DNA of 64,000 bases from Rhodobacterales bacterium (GCA_026400355.1 JAPLPE010000041.1:1-64000); one strand, 5' to 3'. Counted from the stretch's first letter, positions 36,537 to 46,179 are shown. The notes: generated by a model from the letters alone, not told the origin. Program-made: numbers and translations.

Positions 36537-36912
36537 CTTTCAAGGCAGTTGCCAGCATTGTGGCATCAAGGCCAAGATCCTGAAGCCGGATAATCTCGCC
36601 CTGGCTGTCAGGAATGCCGCTAGGAATCTGGGACAGGTATTCGCCAAAGGCGATCTGAAGGATCAGTTGTTCCGTCTCGCCAAAGCGGCCGTCATTCTCG
36701 AGACGCGTGGCCCAGCCCTGCATTTGTCGCAAGGATTGGACGCAAGTCGCCAGCCAGGCCAGCGCATGGGCCGCTGTTTGGTTCTCCTCCATCAACTCGC
36801 TTGAGACCTTGCCGGCGATGCTGACCGTGTCGCGCACCACGCGCACCGCTCCGGGTAGCAAAGCCTCAACGGTGGTCAGGGCCTGCGCTGTCTGTGTGGT
36901 CAGTTTGGCCAT
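36537..36912 (-). pseudogene. Truncated acyl-CoA dehydrogenase, N-terminal remnant
   Basis: About 125 codons on the minus strand from ATG 36912 (MAKLTTQTAQALTTVEALLPG). QTAAHALAWLATCVQSLRQM and RFGETEQLILQIAFGEYLSQIPSGIP strongly resemble the N-terminal helical region of an acyl-CoA dehydrogenase subfamily common in Rhodobacterales. The flavin-binding and catalytic parts are missing: after IRLQDLGLD the frame runs into the antisense of the MFS gene and stays open only by chance until 36364. The gene was probably cut by a deletion. Family assignment is from memory of the motif and moderately sure. Confidence 0.6.
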
Positions 36913-37067
36913 GACCGGGGATGCTACTGTTGCGAGACCCTGTCCGTCATGTGCCACGAATGCACACCTGCTTTGCCGATGCAGGGCTATCCAGTTCGCA
37001 TCTGTGGCGCCATATGACTTCGTAAGGTCGCAACAAAAAGAAACGACGTGTCGCACAGGATTTCGAT

Positions 37068-39143
37068 CTATCGACGCCCTTCGCGGATCCAAGCGGCCAG
37101 GACAAGAAACGATGCAAGGAGCAGGAACGCCCAGGCCGGAAGAAGCGGGCTGACTGTGATGTCGGCGGTCCGGTAGGCCTCACGCGGGGTGATCCCGATC
37201 CAGCCGCGCCCGGCAGCAGGGCGTCCTTCGCGGACCTGACGCAGGTCGGGTTCGCCGTCCTCAATCCTCACGATTCCGCCGGCCGTGCTGCTCACAGCCG
37301 GGGCCAGAAGTTCATCGGTGGAGATGGTCTGTTCGAATTCGCGTGGTGCGGAGGGGCCAAGCGCGATGACGGTTTCGACCTTGCCGTCGGTCAGACGATA
37401 AAGCCCCATCTCTGGCGCATCCCATTGCAGTTCAAACCGTCCGGGGCTGACTTCGGGCAGGGCGACGATGGTGTCGGTTCCGTCCGGGCCGGTGATTGTC
37501 ACGTCAGGTGTTGTTTCCGAAACGGTTCGGCGGATGATGCGCATTGTCTGGCCCGTGGGCTCGACCGAAAGGCTTTCTTCTTCCAACTCGGGTTCCTGCA
37601 TCAGCCAGTGCGCCAGCCGCCTCAACAGCTCAAGCTGCGGACCGCCGCCTTCATAACCGCGATCCCAGAGCCAGGAGTGGTCGGAGTTGATCAGCGCCAC
37701 GCGCCCTTCGCCGATGCGGTTCAAGACAAGGAGCGGGCGTTTGTCGGGGCCTTCCATGACGGTCGTCGCTTCGGGCGGGGGGACCGTGTCAACCAGACGG
37801 AACCAGCGGCCCCATCCGGGGGTGCCGTCCTCGGCGGGGGGGTTGTGGGCATAATCGGTTAGGCCCTCAGTCACCGGATGCCGTTCGCCGATGTCGGAAA
37901 GCAGGGGCACAAATGGCTGATCCACGACGCGGGCGGTGGGCTCTCCGGGCAGAACTGCAGCAAGGGGGGAGCGGTAGATGCTTTCGGCACTCGCATATTC
38001 CGGGCCGGAGGCGATCAGGACGGCGCCGCCACCCATCACGTAGTTGGCGACGTTCTGAAGGTATTCATTGGGCAGGATGCCCCGCCGTTTGTAGCGGTCG
38101 AAAATGATCAGATCGAATTCATTGATCTTTTCGATGAACAACTCGCGCGTCGGAAAGGCGATCAGGGATAGTTCTTCGACCGGGACGCCGTCCTGTTTTT
38201 CGGGCGGCCGCAGGATGGTGAAGTGGACAAGATCGACCGAGGCATCAGATTTCAGCAGATTGCGCCATGTGCGTTCGCCCGGATGCGGCTCACCCGAGAC
38301 CAGCAGGACGCGCAACCGGTCACGCACGCCGTTGATCTGGATGACGGCGGCATTGTTGCGGTTGGTCAGTTCGCCTTCAACCTCGGGCACCGTGAACTGG
38401 ATGATGTTCATGCCGCCGTGGGGCAGGGTCAGCGGCAGTTCAAGATCCTGTCCGGTCGGCACATTGAAGACCATCGGATCGCCGCCGTCGATGGCGATGG
38501 AAAGATCCACCGTGCCGTCACCAAGCGGGGTCGCGCCCTGATCGTCGATGCGCAGGGTGAGGCGGAATTCCTCGTTCAGGATGGCAAAGGCGGGTGCGTT
38601 CTTGACCACGAGCCTGCGGTCCCAGTCCGTGCTGCGGCCGGTCAGCAGCGCATGCAACGGCGCCGGCAGGCCGGGAAGCACCTGTATGTCATGGACGCGG
38701 CCGTCCGTGATCAGGACAATGCCTGCGATCCGGCCTTGTGGTTCTTCGGCCAGCGCCTCGGACAGGGCAGTCATCATGAGAGTTCCGCCATCGCCGGGAT
38801 CGTCGCTGAGTTTCACAACGCGGAGTTCGGTGTTGCCAAGTGCGGCGACCTCGGCTTCGAGATTGGCCAGAGCTGCAGCGGACTGGTCAGCGCGGTCCGA
38901 GATGCGCTGGCTTGCGCTTTCATCGACGACGGCGATGACAATGTCTGACAGGGGCTGGCGGTCTTCCTGCTGAAGCGAGGGATTGGCGAGGGCTACCAGG
39001 AGCGCGAAGGCGGCAAGCGCGCGCAGCCACCAGCCGGACAAGCGGCGCGCGAGGGCGATGATGATGCCAAGCGCGGCAAGGCCCGCAATGACCCAGAGGA
39101 CAATCCACGGAACCAGCGGATCAAGGATGATCTGGCCGGTCAT
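37068..39143 (-). CDS. Large membrane-anchored protein of the MoxR/DUF58/DUF4159 module
   Basis: 691 residues. Two N-terminal hydrophobic helices (about 10-60) and one at the C-terminus (PAWAFLLLASFLVLAAW) flank a large periplasmic-type region. The early DIVIAVVDESASQRISDR resembles a degenerate von Willebrand A start. The middle (about 330-480) looks like a class I glutamine-amidotransferase-like fold, for example FDLIIFDRYKRRGILPNEYLQNVANYVMGGGAVLIASG. No catalytic Cys is apparent there. Last gene of the leftward moxR operon; function unknown. Confidence 0.8.
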   Translation of the reverse strand: MTGQIILDPLVPWIVLWVIAGLAALGIIIALARRLSGWWLRALAAFALLVALANPSLQQEDRQPLSDIVIAVVDESASQRISDRADQSAAALANLEAEVAALGNTELRVVKLSDDPGDGGTLMMTALSEALAEEPQGRIAGIVLITDGRVHDIQVLPGLPAPLHALLTGRSTDWDRRLVVKNAPAFAILNEEFRLTLRIDDQGATPLGDGTVDLSIAIDGGDPMVFNVPTGQDLELPLTLPHGGMNIIQFTVPEVEGELTNRNNAAVIQINGVRDRLRVLLVSGEPHPGERTWRNLLKSDASVDLVHFTILRPPEKQDGVPVEELSLIAFPTRELFIEKINEFDLIIFDRYKRRGILPNEYLQNVANYVMGGGAVLIASGPEYASAESIYRSPLAAVLPGEPTARVVDQPFVPLLSDIGERHPVTEGLTDYAHNPPAEDGTPGWGRWFRLVDTVPPPEATTVMEGPDKRPLLVLNRIGEGRVALINSDHSWLWDRGYEGGGPQLELLRRLAHWLMQEPELEEESLSVEPTGQTMRIIRRTVSETTPDVTITGPDGTDTIVALPEVSPGRFELQWDAPEMGLYRLTDGKVETVIALGPSAPREFEQTISTDELLAPAVSSTAGGIVRIEDGEPDLRQVREGRPAAGRGWIGITPREAYRTADITVSPLLPAWAFLLLASFLVLAAWIREGRR

Positions 39144-39195
39144 GCCAGGGCCCCTTTGTCGTCAGGAGTCGACCGGGGACAGCGGTGGAAGCTTA

Positions 39196-41976
39196 TCATT
39201 GGCCCAGCCTGTCAAGGAGTGCAGGCACATGGACCTGATCGGATTTATAGTTGCCAGTGAGCACATGCATGATCAGGTTCACACCGAACCGCAGCGCCAT
39301 CTCGCGCTGCCGTTCGCCTGCCATGCCACGTCCAACGGGGTAAAGCGGCGCGCCATACTCATCCACCGCCCATGCCGCAGCCCAGTCGTTCCCGCCGATC
39401 ACGACCGGCGTCACCCCGTCGTTTAGGTTGCGAAACGGCATGCCCTCGACCTGTTCGGCATCGGGGGACGAGGATTCGACCCAGAGATCGAGCCCGGCAT
39501 AGCGGCCCGGAAACTCCTGCAAGAGGTAGAAGGTGCGGGTCAGGACATGGTCGCTGGGGATCTGTTCCAGCGGTGGAATGTCGAGCAGTCGGGCGATTGC
39601 CTGAAGCTTGCGGCCCTCGGGCGTCGACGAGCCAAAGCCGCCCATGTCGGCGTCGCGGGTGTCGAAAAGGATCATGCCGCCGGTGCGCAAGTAGCGGTTG
39701 AGTTTCTCGTACGCCGCGCGCGAGGGGATCGGCTGGCTTTCAGTGATGGGCCAGTAAAGGAAGGGGAAGAAGGCCAGTTCATCGGTTTCGATGTTCACCG
39801 CCATCGGAGCGGCGGGTTCGATCGAGGTGCGCTGGAAAAGGGTGTTGGAAAGGCCAAGCAGGCCCGCTTGAGCGACCTGATCTACCGGTGCATCGCCGGT
39901 GATGACATGGGCGAGCACGACATTGTCGGTGGCCTGCATGGCGAAGGCGTCGGTATCGGCGGTGGATGCTGTCTCCTGCGCCTGTCCGCCCTGTGGGACC
40001 GCAAGAAGACCCAGCAGCAAGAGCACTGCCACATTTCCGCGTCCACCGCGCAGGCGGCCGGAAAGGGCGAGCGAGGCCAGAATATCGACCACTAGCATCA
40101 GGAGAGCGGCGGTCAGGAGCCAGCCCTTGAGCAGAGTTTCGCGGGTCACGTTCATGCCTTCGACCAGAATACCAGAGGGCCAGGCGGCGGGGCCGAGCAC
40201 GGTTTCAGGACCGATGACGTTGACGGCGATTCGCCGATCCTCACCTGCGTAAAGGCCAGGTTGCAGGTCCGCAGCGGGAATGCCCGTGGCGAACCGCTCG
40301 CCCGACACCCCGGGCAAGGTGTCTGTGTCGGTCAGTGTGCCAAAAGCGTCAAGTACCTGTTCGGGGACCCATGTGGTGCCTGCCAGTTCCTCGGCCAGCG
40401 TCCCGACCCGGCGGGTCGAGACCGAAAGGCGTTCAAGCATCTGCACGAACAACCCCGAGAGCGGCAACGTGGACCATTCGGCATTGGCGGTCACGTGGAA
40501 CAGCACGATCTGCCCGTCGCCAAGCGAGGATCGGGTGACAAGCGGCGTGCCGTCGGAAAGCTGGGCGATGACCCTTTCGGCCAAGGTCGGGTCAGGCTGA
40601 GCCATAACTTGTTCCGAGACGGTTACATCAGCAGGGACCGCAAGTCCGAAGAAGGGAGAGCCATCGGCAAACGGGGCCAGCGCCTTGGGCTCCCCCCAAC
40701 TCATCGCGCCGCCCACGGAACGGCCCCCGGCACGCAGGCGCACCGGAAGGAGCGGGTCTGCATCGGTGTTTGTCGGGTCAAGAGAGGCAAGGCGGGGGCC
40801 TGCAAAGCGGATCAGGAGGCCTCCGGATTCAACCCATGTGCGCATCGCCGCCGAATCGCCTTGGGCCAAGGTCGCCACATCGGCCATGATGATCACGTCG
40901 GGATTGGCCAGCAGGATATCGGGTATCGTGCCGTCGATGAGGTCTGAATTCAATGAAAGAGCCTGCGTCAGGTAATGGAGGGGCGAGAGAAGCTCGAGAC
41001 CTTCACGTTCGTTGGACCCTGCAATCAGTGCAATTTCACGGCGCCGGAGGGCGTCGTCGGTCAGACTGATGGCCCCGGCGGACCGGGTGCCGCTGAGTTC
41101 GAACCGAGTCACACGGTTGCGAAGTTCGGCTGGGAGATCAAGCGTACCTTCGGCAACGCCTTCGCCCGGTGCAAAGTTAAGCGTCGTCGTGGCCAGTTGG
41201 CGTTCGACGCCGCCGGGATCAAGGCCGATGGCGGCGACGGTTGCCTCGCCTTCCGGTCCGGTGGGAGTGCGAACTGCACTGATGGTAATGGTGCCGTCAG
41301 CAAAACGCGCGGGGCGGAGCGCAGTGGTCTGGCGTGGGCTTTGGAACACGGTGACCTGACCATGGGATTGCAGCGCAGCCAGCAGCGGATCACGGCTATC
41401 GCGGGCAAGACCATCGGAAAGCCAGAAGGTGTCGAAATCACCATCCAACGTCTCTGCCCATGTGGTCAGGGCGGCAGGATCGGGTTCCCATGCGGCGGGC
41501 TGGAGTGAAGGGAGGCGGAGTGCTGTCGCCTCGGCCGATTGGAAATCAAGCGTGTCGGGCGGCAGATTCGTGAGCGTCAGGACCGCCGTCGTACGCCCGG
41601 CGCGGCCCGCTTCGTCCAGCAAGGCGGCGATCCGGTCAAGCCGAGTAGGCCAGTCTCGCGCATCGGCCCAAGTGCCGTCAGCGACGATAAGAAGCGGGCC
41701 GATGCCGGTGCGTTCGGTCTCCGGGTTCAGGATCGGGCCTGCAAAGCCCACGATGACGGCAGAGACCACAAGCATCCGGAGGAGGAGGAGCCACCACGGG
41801 GTGCGATCCGACTGCGCCTCGTCATCCTTGAGGCCGAGGAGGAGAGCCACACCGGGAAAGCGGCGGCGTATTGGCGCGGGCGGGACGGCGCGCAGAATGA
41901 GCCAGAGGATCGGCAGCACGATGAGGCCGAGCAGGAGCGAGGGCAGGACAAAGCCGATGGGGCCGAGCATCCACAT
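39196..41976 (-). CDS. DUF4159-domain protein with BatA-like N-terminus
   Basis: 926 residues. The first 90 are a BatA-type membrane anchor (PSLLLGLIVLPILWLILRAVPPAPIRRRFPG...RTPWWLLLLRMLVV). A long extracytoplasmic region follows, then a helix near 640-660. The C-terminal 220 residues are DUF4159: FFPFLYWPITESQP, LNRYLRTGGMILFDTRDADM and an end of MALRFGVNLIMHVLTGNYKSDQVH type. A second signal-like stretch VLLLLGLLAVPQGGQAQ precedes DUF4159. Proteins of this type always accompany MoxR ATPases and DUF58 proteins; the job is unknown. Confidence 0.87.
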   Translation of the reverse strand: MWMLGPIGFVLPSLLLGLIVLPILWLILRAVPPAPIRRRFPGVALLLGLKDDEAQSDRTPWWLLLLRMLVVSAVIVGFAGPILNPETERTGIGPLLIVADGTWADARDWPTRLDRIAALLDEAGRAGRTTAVLTLTNLPPDTLDFQSAEATALRLPSLQPAAWEPDPAALTTWAETLDGDFDTFWLSDGLARDSRDPLLAALQSHGQVTVFQSPRQTTALRPARFADGTITISAVRTPTGPEGEATVAAIGLDPGGVERQLATTTLNFAPGEGVAEGTLDLPAELRNRVTRFELSGTRSAGAISLTDDALRRREIALIAGSNEREGLELLSPLHYLTQALSLNSDLIDGTIPDILLANPDVIIMADVATLAQGDSAAMRTWVESGGLLIRFAGPRLASLDPTNTDADPLLPVRLRAGGRSVGGAMSWGEPKALAPFADGSPFFGLAVPADVTVSEQVMAQPDPTLAERVIAQLSDGTPLVTRSSLGDGQIVLFHVTANAEWSTLPLSGLFVQMLERLSVSTRRVGTLAEELAGTTWVPEQVLDAFGTLTDTDTLPGVSGERFATGIPAADLQPGLYAGEDRRIAVNVIGPETVLGPAAWPSGILVEGMNVTRETLLKGWLLTAALLMLVVDILASLALSGRLRGGRGNVAVLLLLGLLAVPQGGQAQETASTADTDAFAMQATDNVVLAHVITGDAPVDQVAQAGLLGLSNTLFQRTSIEPAAPMAVNIETDELAFFPFLYWPITESQPIPSRAAYEKLNRYLRTGGMILFDTRDADMGGFGSSTPEGRKLQAIARLLDIPPLEQIPSDHVLTRTFYLLQEFPGRYAGLDLWVESSSPDAEQVEGMPFRNLNDGVTPVVIGGNDWAAAWAVDEYGAPLYPVGRGMAGERQREMALRFGVNLIMHVLTGNYKSDQVHVPALLDRLGQ

Positions 41977-42034
41977 CAGTTAGGGACCTGGGCTTGGTCA
42001 AGGCGCTTGGACTTAACCGACGGTGCAGGCTTAT

Positions 42035-42080
42035 GCCCCCGGGGCTCTGCGCCAGACCCCGGGATATCTGGAACCAAGAG
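42035..42080 (+). repeat. Degenerate intergenic repeat, copy 1
   Basis: GC-rich inverted half CCCCCGGGGCTCTGC followed by AGACCCCGGGATATCTGGAACCAAGAG. It resembles a motif I recall as frequent in Rhodobacterales intergenic regions: a GC hairpin, CCCCGG, an AT patch, GGAxxAAAGAAG. It lies in the 133-base gap between the DUF4159 and DUF58 genes. Two looser copies occur at 47618 and 54490. Confidence 0.45.
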
Positions 42081-42109
42081 TGGTTGCAGGCAGAGTTTGG
42101 ATATCAGGC

Positions 42110-42982
42110 TCATGCGCGCCGCTCCAATGCGCCAAAGATCCAGAGAAGCGCGTTGGCGGCAGAGGCGCCGGTGTGGTGTGTCTGGAACTGCCAGCCGGTG
42201 GTGCGGGCCATGTGGGACAGGCGATTCTTGCGTTCGGCCAAACGAGCCAGATAGCGGTCCTTGAGGTCGCCCGCTTTCAGCGTTTCGTGGCGGAGTGTGC
42301 CTGCCATGCTTTCAAAGATGGTGCGTCCGTCGAAGGGAAAGGCTTCTTCCTGTGGGTCAAGCACCTGCACAAGGGCCCCACGGACGCCGCGGTCAGCGGC
42401 GCGGGTCAGCGCCTCTTCTACCGGGGCGAGGTCGCCCAGAAAGTCAGAGACGAAGAGGACACGGGAATGGGGCAGCATGCCCTGGGATTCGGGCGAGCCA
42501 TAGTCCACGCCGTCATCGCGTGACAGAAGATCGGCCATGTGGAGGAGTTGCTGTTCACCACGCCGGGGGGGCAGGCGGACGCCGGTAAGGCCGACGCGTT
42601 CCCCGCCGCGCAGGAGCAGGATCGCGGTGGCCAATGCCAAAAGGCGGGCGCGGTCGGCCTTGGATGACAGGGATTTGTCGGATGTGAAGGCCATGGAGGA
42701 GGCCTGATCGACCCATAGGATCACGGACTGGGCGATCTGCCATTCCTTGTCCTGCACAAATGCCGTGTCGGACCGACCCGAACGGCGCCAGTCGATACTG
42801 CGCGCCTCGTCCGTGGGAAGAGCGGGGCGGTATTGCCAGAAGGTATCGCCCAGACCCGCGCGCCTGCGGCCGTGTTCGCCCAGAAGGACGGTCGTCGCAA
42901 GATGCTCTGCCTCGGCCAGAAGCGGCGGAAGAGGGCTCGCGAGTGTGGCGGCAGAGGCGCGGAGTGCTGCGGCGTCGGTCAC
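42110..42982 (-). CDS. DUF58 family protein
   Basis: 290 residues. Seen: RRAGLGDTFWQYRPALPTDEARSIDWRRSGRSD, the hallmark DUF58 segment, then a von Willebrand A-like core (ILWVDQASSMAF..., VLFVSDFLGDL). DUF58 proteins pair with MoxR AAA+ ATPases, probably as client or adaptor. The start overlaps the moxR stop by 4 bp. Second gene of the module. Confidence 0.9.
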   Translation of the reverse strand: MTDAAALRASAATLASPLPPLLAEAEHLATTVLLGEHGRRRAGLGDTFWQYRPALPTDEARSIDWRRSGRSDTAFVQDKEWQIAQSVILWVDQASSMAFTSDKSLSSKADRARLLALATAILLLRGGERVGLTGVRLPPRRGEQQLLHMADLLSRDDGVDYGSPESQGMLPHSRVLFVSDFLGDLAPVEEALTRAADRGVRGALVQVLDPQEEAFPFDGRTIFESMAGTLRHETLKAGDLKDRYLARLAERKNRLSHMARTTGWQFQTHHTGASAANALLWIFGALERRA

Positions 42983-43986
42983 GCGGCGGCCTTGGCCTTG
43001 GTGGCATTGGCGGCCATCTGGTCGATGATGGCGGGCAGGCTTTCGCCCCGGGCACGGGCGGCGAAGGTGAGCGCCATGCGGTGGGTAAGAACCGGGCCGG
43101 CCAAGCGGCGCACATCTTCGGGCGACGGGGCGAGGCGGCCATCGATCAGCGCCTCGGCCCGGACGGCCAGCATGAGGGCCTGCGCGGCGCGGGGACCGGG
43201 GCCCCAGAAGATGGCGTTGCGAATGATGTTTGGCGCGGTTTCATCGTCGGGGCGGCAGGCGCGGACGAGGTCGAGAATCATTTCGACTATGCTTTCGCCC
43301 ACGGGCATGCGGCGGAGAAGGGTCTGTGCGGCGAGGAGTTCAGCGGCTGTGAACACGGTGGTCCCCTGCCCGTCTTCGACACCGGTGGTGGCGAGGAGGA
43401 TGTCGCGTTCAGTCTGGCGGGTGGGATAGGGCACGTCGATCTGGACAAGGAAACGGTCAAGCTGCGCCTCGGGCAGGGGATAAGTGCCTTCCTGTTCGAT
43501 GGGGTTCTGGGTGGCCAGCACGTGGAAGGGCAGGCCCAGCTTGCGGTGTTCGCCCGCGATGGTGACCTCTTTTTCCTGCATGGCCTGAAGCAGCGCGGAC
43601 TGCGTCCGGGGCGAGGCGCGGTTGATTTCGTCGGCCATGAGAAGCTGGCAGAAGACCGGGCCCCGGATGAAGCGGAAAGAACGGGTGCCGTCGGCAGCGG
43701 TTTCGAGCACTTCGGAGCCGAGGATATCAGCAGGCATCAGGTCGGGCGTAAACTGGATGCGGCTGCCATCAAGGCCCATGACGGTTGACAGCGTATCGAC
43801 AAGGCGGGTCTTGCCCAGACCGGGCAGGCCGATCAGCAGGGCATGGCCGCCACAGAGCAGTGCTGTCAGAGTCAGGTCGACGACGCGGTCCTGTCCGATG
43901 AAGCGGGCGGCGATGCTGGCTCGGGCGCGGGCCAGCTTTTCTTCCAGCGCTTCGATCTCGGCCACCAAATCTGCGGCTCCTGCCAT
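42979..43986 (-). CDS. MoxR-family AAA+ ATPase
   Basis: 335 residues. Walker A is GLPGLGKTRL (about residue 52 on), Walker B LLMADEINRASP, and sensor 1 ATQNPIEQEGTYPLPEAQLDRF. MoxR ATPases act as chaperones maturing partner complexes, often with VWA-domain proteins such as the two encoded downstream. The start MAGAADLVAEIEALEEKL at 43986 has GAAGGGA upstream. First gene of the leftward module; divergent from the DUF1285 gene with 58 bases between. Confidence 0.94.
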   Translation of the reverse strand: MAGAADLVAEIEALEEKLARARASIAARFIGQDRVVDLTLTALLCGGHALLIGLPGLGKTRLVDTLSTVMGLDGSRIQFTPDLMPADILGSEVLETAADGTRSFRFIRGPVFCQLLMADEINRASPRTQSALLQAMQEKEVTIAGEHRKLGLPFHVLATQNPIEQEGTYPLPEAQLDRFLVQIDVPYPTRQTERDILLATTGVEDGQGTTVFTAAELLAAQTLLRRMPVGESIVEMILDLVRACRPDDETAPNIIRNAIFWGPGPRAAQALMLAVRAEALIDGRLAPSPEDVRRLAGPVLTHRMALTFAARARGESLPAIIDQMAANATKAKAAA

Positions 43987-44044
43987 GACTTTTCCCTTCA
44001 GAGACTCTACATCCGACTTTGAACAGATATTCCGGCGGACCCCA

Positions 44045-44638
44045 ATGGCAAAGACAAAGAACGGTGAGACCGGCGAGAGCCCGTCGGCAGAGGGTTTGGC
44101 TGTTGCTGCAAAAGCAGCCACGCGGAAAGCGCCGCCGCCCGTGCATCTGTGGAACCCGCCGTTCTGCGGCGATGTCGATATGCGGATCGCGCGTGACGGG
44201 ACCTGGTTCTATCTGGGTACGCCGATCGGGCGGGCGGAACTGGTGCGGCTGTTCGCTGGAATCATCCGGAAGGATGGGGACAACTACTTTCTCGTGACGC
44301 CGGTCGAGAAAGTGGGGATCAAGGTTGATGATGCGCCCTTTGTGGCGGTCGATTTCAACGCGGTCGAAGGCGGGCTGGAGTTTGTCACCAATGTAGGCGA
44401 CCGGGTGGTGGCTGGGCCGGACCATCCGGTCCGTGTCGTGCGTGATGCCGAGAAAGGGGAGCCCGCACCTTATGTACTTATCCGGCGGAATCTGGAGGCG
44501 CTGATCGACCGCAAGTCATTCTACCGGCTGGTTGATCTGGGCGAAGTCAATAATGTCGACGGGGTGGAATGGTTCGGGGTTTGGTCGGGAGGGATGTTCT
44601 TTCCGGTCATTCCGGCGGCGGAGCTGGACGACGCCTGA
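44045..44638 (+). CDS. DUF1285 family protein
   Basis: 197 residues. After a basic, low-complexity N-terminus come PPPVHLWNPPFCGDVDMRIARDGTWFYLGTPIGRAELVRLFAGIIRKDGDNYFLVTPVEKVGI, the DUF1285 signature, and the closing YRLVDLGEV...GVWSGGMFFPV. Cytoplasmic, function unknown. DUF1285 is commonly next to moxR in alphaproteobacteria, here divergent from it. Confidence 0.9.
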   Translation: MAKTKNGETGESPSAEGLAVAAKAATRKAPPPVHLWNPPFCGDVDMRIARDGTWFYLGTPIGRAELVRLFAGIIRKDGDNYFLVTPVEKVGIKVDDAPFVAVDFNAVEGGLEFVTNVGDRVVAGPDHPVRVVRDAEKGEPAPYVLIRRNLEALIDRKSFYRLVDLGEVNNVDGVEWFGVWSGGMFFPVIPAAELDDA

Positions 44639-44765
44639 TCGGGAAAATGTGTTGGCAAGTCTTCACTGGCCAGCAGTGATGATGGACAGGCAGTTGGCAT
44701 TTTTCCAGGTTTTCGCTGCGGTGGGGTCGCAGTGACGCGGCACCGGGAACAGCGGGGACAAAAGG

Positions 44766-45270
44766 ATGAATACTGTGTTGGGCCGTGTGGCGATAGCGGG
44801 TGTGTTCGGAGTGATCGGGGTGCTTCCGGCGCTGGCACAGGACTTTGTTCCTTATGGCGATGTGCCGGGCTGGGATATTGTTCAGGACCCTGTCGCAGCG
44901 AACTGCTGTGTGGCCATAGCGACCTTTGTGGACGGCTCCGATGTCCGGGTTTGGTGTGAATTGCAATGATGGCAGTTTCGACGTGCTCGCGATGAACGCG
45001 GGCTGGGGCGATATCGAGGACGGTGCTATCGCGCCGGTCACCATTTCGGTGGATTGCAAGGTCTATGAAGGCGAAATGACGGGGATGTAGATCGGCGACT
45101 TGCCCGCCGTCGAAATCATCTTCGAAACCCATGATCATCTGATCGATATCGCTGCAGGATCGACCCTCACGCTTACGGGTCCGGATGGAAGGCCGGTTGC
45201 CTATGATCTTGCGGGTGCCCCGGAGGCGATGGCGACGCTGGGCCAGTGCATGCAGGACATGGCCGGCTGA
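44766..45270 (+). pseudogene. Small secreted protein gene broken by a frameshift and an in-frame stop
   Basis: ATG 44766 starts a signal peptide ending ALAQ (about residue 24) and a mature part DFVPYGDVPGWDIVQDPVAANCCVAI. Its frame closes at 44969. Shifting by one base near 44947-44952 continues smoothly as GVNCNDGSFDVLAMNAGWGDIED, through a TAG at 45088, to a natural end CMQDMAG at 45270. The repaired product would be about 167 residues. Family not recognised. Two independent lesions argue for a true pseudogene; the 67-residue N-terminal part could still be secreted. Confidence 0.65.
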
Positions 45271-45276
45271 CAGTGG

Positions 45277-46179
45277 TCATCGCTGGGCGAGGATGACGCC
45301 CATCCCCACGATCGCGGCGCCGATGGCCTGGGGCCATGACCATGCCCCGCCAAGGATGAGCAGGATCAGCATGACATAGAAGGGCGCCGCGTTGATATGG
45401 AACGCGGCGACGGCAACGCCCAGCCGTTCGACCGAGGCGATCCAGAGGAATTGCGACAGGGCGAGGCCGCCGATCCCGTAGACTGCGAGGAGCGCGAGTG
45501 TCACCGGATCAAAGACCTGCGCAGGTCCGGTTGCGATGCCCATGGTGCGGGCGATGATGAATGCGCCGCCGACAAAGACGAGACCGCCCGCGATGGTGAC
45601 GGAGGTGCGCCCCATGAGTGAGAGGTCGGGGAGGTCGCGGACCGTCGCGTAAGAGCCCCAGGCAAAGAGGATGCAGGAGCCGACAGCGGCCAGCGCACCA
45701 AGGCCGAGGTTGCCGGGCGCTGCGCCGCCCGTGGCGATGATGCCGCCGATGACCGAGGCGATCATGCCCAGGACAAAGGACATCCTGAGCTTGTGTCGTT
45801 CATAGACCCACTGGACCAGGGTCGCGGCGATGGGGCTCGAGGCAGCGATGATGGCGACGGTCACAGGGTCGGTCAGCCATTGCGAGATGAGGATCAACCA
45901 GGCCCCGCCGCCAAAGGCGATACCGCCGATTCCCATGCCGCGCAGCCATTTTGCCTGACGGAGCGCTGCGCCGCCGTCAAGCCAAAGCCAGATGGGCAGG
46001 AGTGTGAGCAGGCCGATGGCAAAGCGTCCGGTGACAAGGGCGAGCGGATCCCAGGTTTCAAGCAGGGCCTCAGCGGCGGGAAACCCTGCGGCCCAGACGA
46101 TCATCGAGCCTATGCCCAGCAGGTTACCCGCCAGCGCCTGACTGCGCAGCGTCAGAGGGGAAGTTGTGCCTTGGGTCAT
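45277..46179 (-). CDS. EamA-family (DMT superfamily) permease
   Basis: 300 residues, about ten hydrophobic helices in two EamA repeats. Seen: GIGSMIVWAAGFPAAEALL near the start and a second-half LALSQFLWIASVERLGVAVAAFHINAAPFYVML, the typical DMT end. Substrate unknown; members export amino acids or metabolites. Start MTQGTTSP at 46179, with GTG 46185 as an alternative. It is divergent from the hydroxypyruvate isomerase gene. Confidence 0.87.
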   Translation of the reverse strand: MTQGTTSPLTLRSQALAGNLLGIGSMIVWAAGFPAAEALLETWDPLALVTGRFAIGLLTLLPIWLWLDGGAALRQAKWLRGMGIGGIAFGGGAWLILISQWLTDPVTVAIIAASSPIAATLVQWVYERHKLRMSFVLGMIASVIGGIIATGGAAPGNLGLGALAAVGSCILFAWGSYATVRDLPDLSLMGRTSVTIAGGLVFVGGAFIIARTMGIATGPAQVFDPVTLALLAVYGIGGLALSQFLWIASVERLGVAVAAFHINAAPFYVMLILLILGGAWSWPQAIGAAIVGMGVILAQR

